Shown: piece after piece, positions 47,613 to 56,704 of the stretch
Layout: every line of letters begins with the position of its first letter
Numbering within the stretch: the first letter of the stretch is position 1
Source of the DNA: Leptoclinus maculatus
Lineage: Eukaryota > Chordata > Actinopteri > Perciformes > Stichaeidae
Assembly (NCBI GenBank): GCA_032191485.1
Contig: JAVDOI010000011.1
Location: forward strand, 3,270,601 to 3,334,600
Direction of reading: 5' to 3'
DNA: 64,000 nt
Program-made: the position numbers and the translations under genes
Notes under the pieces: generated by a model
The model's database searches: none
What the model saw: the letters and a program-made list of their open reading frames with translations, nothing else
What the model was told of the DNA's origin: nothing

Positions 47613-47953
47613 TGTTGGTCTGTAGAAGCAGATATTAATTACTGTCACCAATAACTTGGAGTAAGACTGAAAACTGTTTAACTGTCTGTTAATATGTAAA
47701 GAATATTCAGTTTTATAGACTGAATTTGCCTCAAAACAAGAAAGACTGCATTTCATATATGATTTTTTTGTCCTTTCTGTGTCTATTCAGTGATTTTACA
47801 CCAAAGAGCAGCTTTATAATGAATTAAATAATAAACAGGCAAAAGGCATTCAGCTGACTTAACAGTAATGACGACACTTATCTTCAGATAAGGTGACTCT
47901 TTTCCCTCCATCAGTCTGCCCGCTCACCTTTTAGCAGCATTATTCCATATTTT

Positions 47954-47988
47954 GGGGGGGGGTGGGGTGGGGGTGGGGTGGGGGGGGA
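47954..47988. repeat. G-rich tract (G runs separated by T)
   Basis: Five runs of four to ten Gs separated by single Ts. This satisfies the usual G-quadruplex pattern. Confidence 0.95.
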
Positions 47989-49659
47989 ATAATAAGGGAA
48001 GCAGAAGCTAATGTCATTCGGTCCTTTCGGAGACTGGCAGCATTATGAAAATATAAAATGTTTTTGCTGTTAATGTAAGAGCTCCGAGCAACGTTTTACC
48101 GGTCCACGAAAGCAGATGTCTGTTCACTGCGAATCATAATAATAACACATATCAGAGACAGAGAAATAAATATTAATGCTGTTTAGTCAGTCAATAACAA
48201 ACATGTATACTTATTTAGGACTCCGCTGTTTTGCTTTGTTGTTTGGGTGAGTGGGAAGGAGCTTCAATTATGTCTCTTATTTGTATTTAAATGTATTTGA
48301 TAATTTAATGGACTCTGCTAACATCAACACTGTCCGATCAATATCTTAATCCATTAATTAATAAATTAGCTGTGAAGATTTGCTGTGTCACCGAGGCTGC
48401 TTTTAACAGAAAACAAGGATTAATATCTAAACATCTACAGCAGAGGAAGACTCTCTGCCCTCTCACTACACAATTAACATGTGTTTTAATAATTGTTTAA
48501 TTGATTTTAAAGCCTTTTATTCAGTTTTGCGTCATTAAAAACTCAGTGGTGACACACGAGAAGCCTTCCCAGTGATACCTGCAGTGGCTTGTTTTCCCTG
48601 ATGGTAGATAAATCCAACAGTAATGGTTCAGATAAGGGCAGCGTGATACACCTTTCTGGTAATTACTCTCAGCCAGTTTCACACACGCACACTGTAAAAA
48701 ATGTCTCTGTAACCAAGAATTTGAACGTCTTAGGGAGGCGATTCTGTGGAAATGTTTCTCAGTCTGGTAAAAGTTTAATGAAGAAGAATCAAGCGATGCT
48801 TTGATGACATAAAAATAGTGATTTTTTTTTTGTCAATTGACTAATTGATTATTCAACTACAAACTACAGCCTCAAGCTTGAGGTGCTCAAAGAGCCAAAA
48901 AAAAATACATCTTGAAAGGAACTTAGTAACTTAGTTTCTACATGAAACTGTTCACAACAAGGTTTGCGAATTATCTTGAGTAACCGGGTCATGATTTCTG
49001 GATATAGAACATTGCTGTTGAGTTTTTCAAAATATATCTTTTGGGCACTTTAAGCACCACAAGCCGAGTGCCATATAGTCTCGTCATATTGGAGAGGACA
49101 GACATCTCCAACACATCAATAATCTTCCGTCTAATCATTGATCAAAATCATTATTTGCGCTTCTAACGTCTTGAAAACTAAAAACTTCCTTTGCGTGTTC
49201 TCGGTGGCTCATCTTTAATCCTTCTCTGTGAACCATCCAGCTCAGTGCCAACTTGACCTGCACATCATAAGCCTATTCATGTCAATCTGACACGTCATGC
49301 TGATGGGAACAGATCCACTTTGCCCCCGACAGGAACAAGGGATTTCGCCATAATGAACACTCCAGTTCCTCCGGTTCCACAGTCGAGCCAATGAGTCAGG
49401 TCTGTGGTCCCATTTTGAATAATGAGAATGAGACTAACTATGTGCAATAGACACGAGAATCCAGTGAATGGCCTGCCAATCACTGGTTACTGATTGCTTG
49501 TGTGTCCACTGAGGAAGAGTGTGACCATTAGACCCACCGTCAGCAGCAGCAGCAGCAGCCCTGTGGGTGTTATTAAGGTGCCTCCATTAAAATGCTTTTG
49601 TTTTGCTTCTGTTTCGCCCTCTGTGTTGTAGTTTTACTTACAGTGTTATTCTGTGTCGC

Positions 49660-49860
49660 CGCTCTCTTCTGCTGAATATTAATGCCGTCTATGCTAATGG
49701 CCTTACACCGGCTGAGGTCGACCAGGCTCCTCCTCTGAATGTTAATCCGCCGGCTCATTTGCATACGCTTAAGTGTCAAATTCCCCCACAAATCATCGCA
49801 GCTGCCTCCGCGCGGCGAGGGCCAGTGGCCCCCAGAGCGACAGCACAGAAACAATGTGGT
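49660..49860. promoter_or_regulatory. Candidate conserved non-coding island with octamer site
   Basis: Non-repetitive, CpG-bearing DNA: AATATTAATGCCGTCTATGC, TAATGGCCTTACACCGGCTG, GAATGTTAATCCGCCGGCTC, then ATTTGCAT at 49757-49764 (exact octamer) and CCTCCGCGCGGCGAGG. Several TAAT cores lie nearby. A plus-strand open frame spans it, but the protein is unrecognised and on the strand opposite ldb2. Confidence 0.38.
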
Positions 49861-50393
49861 CACGCCGTATGCGTGGCATCAAATCCACATCAAAGCCTGT
49901 TTAGATTGCCAGGTCACAGTGGGTTCACATTGTGTAAAATGAAGGTAATGGGATAGCAGTCAGCCCCGCTGCAGAAATACAGCCAGGCAGGTAATAAGTA
50001 TGAATGGAGCAGGTAATAAGGTTGGGATAGAAACAGACCCAGAGTCATCACAGGAGCAGGACTGTTTAAGCTGCGGCACAGTTATCAGTTCAAAGGTGAA
50101 AGCTGATCCCAGGCAAGCGCGCAGTGCTTGTTGTGTCGTTGTTTTTTTATTCCTTCTCATTTCTGAGGCAGGTGAAAAGGTTGTTACTGAGAAAGAACAG
50201 AAATCAGCCCTTCTGCATGTTTTGAAGGAAGAGTTTCACCTAAAAATAAAAAAGCTTTGTTAACGAGCTGAAAGCAGACGACATGAGATGGTATTAGATA
50301 TTTCTATTTGTGGAATATGAATCAGATAAAACGTCGTCAGTGTGAACTACGACCCTCAAAAGGGGGGACGTTGCATCATCATCACTCTGTTCA

Positions 50394-51045
50394 GCTGGAA
50401 CAATTAGTTAATTCACTGATTAAAGAATTAGACAACTATTTTGATAATCGATGAATCATTTAATCAATTTAATCGTCAATTAATCGTCTTTTAAAGGCAC
50501 AATTAGCAGGATTTGTCGGCTGCGGTTTGTAAACATCAAATTCAAAGTCGGTCCCTCCTCCCCCGGCTTAACGAGGGTTACGATGCTCAGCAGCGAGAGA
50601 AAGACAACCTCAGACTCGCTCTGGTGTAGGAACGAGCTTCACTTCGCCTCGCTATGTTTTTACGTTTCTAGCGGCGTCGTGTCCACCATTTTTTGTAGGT
50701 TCCTCTTGGACGCTTACGATCTTTCACCCGGTTGTTTTCAGAGAGATTAGCACCCAGAAACGTCCTGAACACAGCAACATAAAAAGTGTAGGATCTCTGC
50801 TGATATAGACACCACCACACACTTTTTAGTGGGTCCTAAGTGATGATTGAGAAGAATAATTTTTGTATCGGAGACCTTTGAGGACCTGATCACCTTGGAT
50901 GCAAAGAAACTGGAATGGACATTTTTCCCTTTTTTCCTGAGATTTTGTTGACTAACCGATGAATTGATTAATTGAGGAAGTAGTTTGAGAAAGTAGATCT
51001 ATCAACAGATTCATGGGTAATGAAAATACTCATGTATTTGCAGCC
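50394..51045. mobile_element. GCTGCAAC-type MITE interrupted by a second repeat-like block
   Basis: The left part (50394-50490: GCTGGAACAATTAGTTAATT, ATTTTGATAATCGATGAATC) and right part (about 50940-51045: TGTTGACTAACCGATGAATT, TATTTGCAGCCCTATAA) read as the two halves of one MITE. The block between, about 50494-50860 (AAAGGCACAATTAGCAGG through GGATCTCTGCTGATATAGAC to TTTTTAGTGGGTCC), is different, GC-richer, and looks like another interspersed repeat inserted into it. Confidence 0.5.
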
Positions 51046-53579
51046 CTATAATACACTGCAGGTCTCTCCTCCTACACCTCATAGCTCAAAGCAAACACGT
51101 CATGTTGGATATGTGTACACCTCAAAGTAAACTACCAAACACCATAAAACAACCTCTCTAATGCACTGAACACCACCCGAATTGACGCTTACCTGTCTAT
51201 AATGGCACAGGAGCACCTGAGGGTGGCTCCCTGGCTTTTAAAATGGTTTAACAGATGCTGCAAACATTTCCCACTAAAAGTTCCAGTCCGTGCAACGATA
51301 CTGTGTGTAAGACTTCAAATCAAAGGCGTTAAAAACCGGAGTGGCATGTCTCTGTCTAATTCTAACAAGTTGTTATTTCACCCCCGCAGGATTCACTGCC
51401 TGCTCTGCTATAGATGTCACTTATACTCCTGCAGACTATAGCTTCCTCTGGGGGTAAGAAAGTCTCCTCCAAGTGTCAAGTCCTTGAGTCCTGCGCCTGC
51501 CAGTGCGAGCAGCAGTTGCACCACCAGCCAAGCAAATTCAAAAGCACACTCATGAATAAGACAAATGGAAAGAATTTCTACCAGAAGAGTGACTCCGGTC
51601 GACTCCTTCAACACTTTTCTAAAAGGTGGTGTCATACTGGGGCTTAGTCAGCTCCTCCGTTTTGAAAACTACTCGGAGCGAAAGGGAATGCAAACTATAG
51701 AGAGTCATTTTTGCTTCGACGGCCTGCCAGCGAGCGCGATGTTAAGTACGCTGGGAGCCATTCTCGTCCTCAACAATGGAAGTCCTTCCACGATGTTAAG
51801 CATCTTTACTTGGGTGATAATTCTGACAAGACGCTTGAAATCATTTCTGACTGGGATCAACAAAATATAGAGCAACAAACCCGGGCAAAGAAAGGCTTTA
51901 ATATGCCTCTTCACACTAAAATCCAATAGAGGATTTAACACTGTTCTATGTTCTTTGGATTTGTTTCATATACTTTCTGTCTTCTTGTGTAGTATGTCTA
52001 AAGTATCCCTGCTCATTATGACAGGTCTAAAATGATTTTAAACAGCTCAACAAAACACAGTCGATGTTGTTTTATCGCTTTGATAGCTCGTGATTTTTCC
52101 AGATTTTATAAGAATTGCGTAAGTTTCAGAAGTCTGCTACAGAAAATGAAGCTCTATTTAATGTGTCAGCTGTAAAATATTGCCAAATACTTTAGGTTTT
52201 CATTGTTGTTGATGTAGACAGTCCTTTACTTGCAGCATTATGATTATGATTTGTACTTCTCTTATAGGAGGTGTTACACCTCTCTGCATACATGAGTAAC
52301 ATCACTATGTAGGACGCGTTTCTTTGTCTCTCAATTACTTTTTTTTACAAACAAAAGTTTTATGTTTAATGTATTTGATAAACATATGATAGATTAAATG
52401 TTTCCGTTTTTGGTGTAATACTTTATAATCATGTCAATATTGTGTTACCTTCATCACATTTACAAGCCCATGTTAGTGGCAAAGTGAAGGTGAAGTTCGG
52501 TACTTTTCAACACACTGAGTTTTAATAAAAATCCGAAAAAAAGACAAGAACGATTTTTGATTGATTTTGCTATTATTAGTTCCACATACAGCAGTGGGCT
52601 CTGGGGCAATAGAGCTAATGTCAACAAAACACAAAGGTGAAAGATCGCCACATCATTTAAAAACGGAGTTAATCAAACTGATACTTCGATAAAAGGCCAG
52701 TTCACTGCTAGCTGTTCACATCAAACACAGAAGGATCTGCAACAGCTGCTCGCAGCAAAACCTTGATGAAATATTCAAAACAATCCACCAGGACAATTCA
52801 GCTATTTTCCTCTAATGGAATCCAGATTTTTTGGGCAAGAAACATTCCAAACTTCCTGTTTTTGTAACAAAAATCATCGTGACCCTGCGCTGATACCGAC
52901 ACGGTCTGAATGTTAAAGTCGTCTTGTAGGAGTTGGACTGAGCGGCAAGAGGCAGCAGAATGACCCCTTCAGGCACGCATCATCATTAAGGGACCAACAG
53001 CTGACCTCGCTAAACAGGAAGTAAACCATCTGCTTCCTCGAAGCATGTATATTTTTTACACTTTTTGTTTCATCTCAGTTTTAGTTAGAAGCCTAGAAAG
53101 AAAAACTCTCAGTAGAGTTGGAAAGAGACATTTTCATGTTCTACATTGAGCTCTCTGTAAAGGCAGATTTCAATTACAATCTTGTCACCTTTGCCTACAA
53201 TCTTTTTTTCCCACATGCAAAAGGTTTGTGTAAATTGATGGCTACAGTTTTGCATTCACGAGGATACTTGCTATATCATTTCATTAAAAGCCTAAACTGA
53301 GCCGTATATGGCACATCTGGATGCAAACAAATTTCAAAAGCTGAAGCATTTATTTCCCCGCTATAAGACACTACTTCTCCCTCATTATATTCGCCACCTG
53401 GATTTCAATCAAACAATGAGCACATCGCTAAAGAGACGACGTATTATACACTCCGTCCATTGAAGACGGAAGACGAGGAGGAGAATGAAGATGCTATGAA
53501 CACTAACGGGAACAAAAAACTAATTATATTATTATGCAATTATATAATTTAGTCTGAGGAGATGGAGGTAATGGTTTAA

Positions 53580-53775
53580 ACTGATGTGTGTCTACTTAAC
53601 ATTTGTGTGTTTTCACATCATGGAAGACATCCATGTGTTGTTTGTGCTGTATACATGTCCAGTGGTTCTGTCCTGTCATGTGTGTGTGTGTTTGTGCACA
53701 TGCGAACACGTGCGTGCATGCGTGTGAGTTCATGCATATCCATGTGTGCGTGCGTGTGTGCATGGTGATTGCACT
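53580..53775. repeat. TG/CATGCG-rich degenerate repeat
   Basis: Many TGTGTG and GTGCGTGCATGCGTGTG phrases without a pure array. This is a decayed TG microsatellite. Frames on both strands are repeat-driven. Confidence 0.75.
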
Positions 53776-54169
53776 TGGTGTCTGGGTATCTGTGGAGCGG
53801 GTGTCGAGGTCCACTGGGGGCTCGGACCACTCCGTATGAATAATGCATCAAACCGGGCCGTTGCATCTCAGCAACGTCGCCTTTGGTCTGCTTAAAGTTG
53901 CAAGTTCCTCTTTAGGAAAGTCAGCATCATTGCTGCAGCAGCTCAGCTGGAGTCAGGCTCTAAAACCAGATTCCCTTTAAATGACTGCAACGATTTCATA
54001 TGGAATCATGTAAATATGATATATTTATCCACAACAACTTGGTTTTTAATGTCTCAGTGGGAATCAAATTCCAGCCTTAAAGCAACTAACTCACATTATT
54101 TAAAGAATTAAATATAAACAAGAATGCATTTGTCGATTCATAGAGAATTAATTTAATTAAAAGTGATTT

Positions 54170-54388
54170 GTTTTGTAAAAATAGCAACATTCACTGGTTT
54201 TCTTATTCTTCTGTGACAGTTAAGTGATTTTTTGTGTTTCTGGGCTGCAGGTCGGACAAAGCAAGACATTGTTTGAGGTCACCCACTGTTTTTTTGCTAT
54301 TTACTGATAATCTATTGACAAAATGATTAATTATTATTCAGAACCAATTGTTAGACTAATAATGAAAATAATCCAGTTGCAGCCCTAA
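54170..54388. mobile_element. GCTGCAAC-type MITE copy, opposite orientation
   Basis: It has TTCACTGGTTTTCTTATTCT, TTCTGGGCTGCAGGTCGGAC, AAAGCAAGACATTGTTTGAG, ATAATCTATTGACAAAATG and the terminal TAATCCAGTTGCAGCCCTAA, the right end in this orientation. Confidence 0.75.
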
Positions 54389-54753
54389 CATTTATAGTTG
54401 AAAAAGTGAACGTTTAGGCTGCTAAAAGGTGCTTTTTATTGCATTTAGCTGCTTTCCATTGCCATAAACATGCGTCTCGAGGACGACTTGACATGTTGGA
54501 TGAACTTCTTATCTGCAGATTTACACATTCGAGATCACAGAACAGATGCTGAAGACAGATGCTTGCTATGTAATTCACAGTGGGATCACCAAAGGTTTAG
54601 TCTGAATGACACCAAACTCGCTGAGCGCCCAACTAGTTGAAGCATCAGGAAACTGACATGAAATGAAGTCACACTCATGCAACTGTATCACAATCACCTT
54701 GCTTTGCAATCAGGGTCACTTTCATTGAGAAAACTTCATCCACAGACAGTGAC

Positions 54754-54781
54754 GAATCATGAATCATGAATCATGAATCAT
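54754..54781. repeat. (GAATCAT)4 heptamer tandem
   Basis: Four perfect copies of GAATCAT. Each junction creates ATGAATCA, similar to AP-1/CRE-like or homeodomain half-sites. Confidence 0.95.
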
Positions 54782-55366
54782 GGCATACATCAAACACTTC
54801 ACCAGAGCCCACAGTGGGCAAACTCTGCATTCATGTCGGTCTTGATCTGTTGCAGTTTTTAACCAAACACATATGCAAATATGTGTCGGGGGGGGGGGGA
54901 AACAGGCGATATGTAAATATATGCAAATTATTTAAATGCACGTGAAACAGCTATACTTTGCCTTATGCAGCCTGGTAAGAGGTGCATAGTCTTTCAGACG
55001 CCCTTACTGTCTTATATTTGTAAATAACTTTATCTATTAATATGTTTCACTGCCCAAAAACTGTTCATCTTAATCTGATGAGTTTTCAAATCGTATTTAA
55101 AATCTTTAAATTTCATATAATTGCGGTGCAGGTTCACCTGATTTATTACTTCAGGTGGATCACTCAACCCATAGCAGACTCGGAGACACAAGTCATGAAT
55201 TTTACATTTTTAACAACTTAAATAGCCACGTGAACGCATCTCCTCCATATCATCTTTTTTTTTACTTCGGATGATGGTATTTCTTGCAGCGTATTGTCTT
55301 CACACCGGAGCCTGTTTACTTTCACCTTCGGAATGTTTGGCACTTTTGCACCGCATCCACACCTCC

Positions 55367-55376
55367 TGATTGACAG
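55367..55376 (+). promoter_or_regulatory. PBX-MEIS/PREP decamer in the start of intron 1
   Basis: TGATTGACAG, an exact match to the composite PBX-MEIS/PREP site, lies about 150 bases into intron 1 next to GC-rich exon 1 flank. The same decamer occurs in inverse orientation at 28191-28200. Binding is inferred from sequence only. Confidence 0.4.
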
Positions 55377-55524
55377 ACCGTAATCCCGACCCGAGCCTCT
55401 CCGTCTCTCTCTTCACTCTTTCTCCAGCCCCAACATCCCGTCCCTTCTCCCCGCACCGGACCTCCACAGCCCCGGCTACCCTCCCACCGGTACCGCAGGC
55501 GCTATCCCCTCCCGGTCGGCTCAC

Positions 55525-55656
55525 CTCTGTGCGCGTCTGCAGCCGCTTGTTCATCTCGTAGATCCGATACTCGGGCTGAACCATGTAGGGCGCGTGTCTC
55601 CTGTAGAAGGGTCCGAACGGAGACGAGTAGAACGGGTCTTGGGTTGAGTTGGACAT
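55525..55656 (-). CDS. ldb2: ldb2 coding exon 1 (residues 1-44), LIM domain-binding protein 2
   Basis: LDB2 (CLIM1) is a nuclear adaptor without DNA-binding activity. It dimerises and bridges LIM-homeodomain and LMO proteins to assemble enhancer and promoter complexes. Read on the minus strand, this exon gives MSNSTQ followed by DPFYSSPFGPFYRRH, then PYMVQPEYRIYEMNKRLQ and ends TRTE. That is the recognisable N-terminus of vertebrate LDB2 and not LDB1, whose longer start and segment before YRIFELNKRLQ differ. The ATG at 55656 sits in GCCACCATGT, a near-perfect Kozak context, and gives the family's usual length before DPFYSS. The frame stays open a few codons upstream but has no earlier ATG, so this start is well supported. 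The exon ends after GAG at 55525 with donor GTGAGC (phase 0). The paralogue (a or b) cannot be assigned. The sequence match is from memory of the family, not a search. Confidence 0.96.
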
Positions 55657-55694
55657 GGTGGCTCCTGGCAAGGCGCACGGTGCGATTTCAACAT
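55551..55694 (-). other. Upstream ORF overlapping the ldb2 start codon
   Basis: An ATG at 55694 lies 38 bases upstream of the ldb2 start in a different frame, with a weak context (T at -3). The frame runs about 47 codons across the main ATG and stops at 55551, inside exon 1. If the transcript starts upstream of 55694, ribosomes would have to leak past this weak ATG to reach the strong GCCACC ATG. That is a common arrangement for damping translation. The peptide resembles nothing I know. Whether the 5' leader includes this ATG depends on the unmapped transcription start. Confidence 0.5.
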
Positions 55695-55910
55695 CCAGCG
55701 GGCACAGCAGCGCACATTGGAGAGCGATGCTCTCCGAAGACCCCCAGTAGGAAGCAGCCGCTGTCGAGTCTGAGCTGCACTCTGCAAGTTGGCCTGCCTA
55801 GTTCGCTGCTATAGCGTGGTGCTGGAGGAGGAGGAGGAGGAGGAGGAGAGGAGCGGAGGAGGGGGAGGAACAGGAGAGGGGGGGCAGAATTGAAGGGGGA
55901 GGAGGGAAGT
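55657..55910 (-). promoter_or_regulatory. ldb2 5' leader and promoter-proximal region
   Basis: Immediately upstream of the ldb2 ATG (higher coordinates, minus-strand gene) the sequence is GC-rich with several CpGs to about 55800. An imperfect TATA-like CTATAGC follows at about 55809-55815. Next comes a GGA/GGAGG purine tract at 55829-55910, which reads as a TCC pyrimidine tract on the sense strand. GC-rich DNA continues into the start of intron 1, down to about 55390. This fits a CpG-type or pyrimidine-rich vertebrate promoter. No transcription start can be fixed from sequence alone, and no second non-coding exon was recognised further upstream. Confidence 0.55.
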
Positions 55911-56685
55911 CGTTTCCTGTTCCCTCAAGACCTACACTCAGTTTTGCACTCTTGCAAAGTTCAAGTAAGATCTTTGTGTGCATGTGCATGAGGGGTTCTT
56001 TGTGTGTATTCTGCTCTAAATCAATGCATTGTTTTAGTTTACACACACAAGTATTTGTGCTATAAGCATAAAGAAAGTCACATTAAGGTTCAGAATGAAA
56101 AACAAGAATGTTTTCTTAAATTCCTGGAAGAATCAACATTACATTCAGCATATCGGAGGTTTTAATGATATGAAACAAACTTGCCAAAACGGATTGATCC
56201 CTGTAAAGTACAACGTTCAAATGGGTTCATATGAAACAATTCAAACTGTTCTGTTACAATGCCTGATATGAATTTATGGGCTAAACATATCGACTAGAAT
56301 AACAACAATCTGTCTGCGGCATATCAGAAATATATCTGTTTTTTAAGAAAACGCATTGCAAATACTTAAAGACTTTTAATAACATATTATCTGGAAGATT
56401 GTCTTTATGTCCAAATAAAAACATAAAATGAAAAAAGTTGAATATACTTCCTCCTGAGCCATAATCTAAACTCTGAGACTCAAAGACACAGTGAGTGATG
56501 AGAGCATGCAGAGCAACACAGCTGACGAGTCTGCACTCGTAAAAAAAACGGCCATTTAATGTGTAGCATGATGTCATAATAGTGTATTGATCGTGTTCCC
56601 TGCAGTCGATGCTGCTAACGACATAATCTCAGTACCTGGCTAGTTATGCACCAAGTGGCATAATTTGTGATTAAGGGAAGGTAGA

Positions 56686-56704
56686 GGGGGGGGGGGGGGG
56701 GGGG
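56686..56704. repeat. (G)19 homopolymer
   Basis: Uninterrupted run of 19 Gs, about 1 kb upstream of the ldb2 start. Confidence 0.97.

Larger units (their letters stand above)
36705..55524 (-). other. ldb2 intron 1 (18.8 kb)
   Basis: This intron runs between exon 1 (donor GTGAGC) and exon 2 (acceptor TTTAACAG). No internal exon is recognised. Stretches without anything I can name are 36780-37100, 37150-38020, 40020-41030, 41300-42180, 44350-45480, 45700-46490, 46750-47560, 48000-49650, 51050-53580 and 53780-54160. In 51565-51929 several frames stay open over a GC-balanced, non-repetitive stretch, but I recognise no protein. The first 160 bases downstream of exon 1 (55365-55524) are GC-rich and continue the promoter-type composition. 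Confidence 0.9.

Noticed and set aside
49603..49956. 117-codon plus-strand frame
   Set aside because: Unrecognised product, opposite strand to ldb2, several overlapping frames open at once. GC content explains the openness.
7022..55656. Assignment to ldb1 instead of ldb2
   Set aside because: The DPFYSSPFGPFYRRH start, STVFEGGV and DCDQCTMV are LDB2-type. LDB1 has a longer N-terminus, RSIFEGGA and DCDQGSMV.
55525..55671. ldb2 start five codons further upstream
   Set aside because: The frame is open to 55671, but that codon is TTG. The ATG at 55656 has a strong Kozak context and the family's normal N-terminal length.
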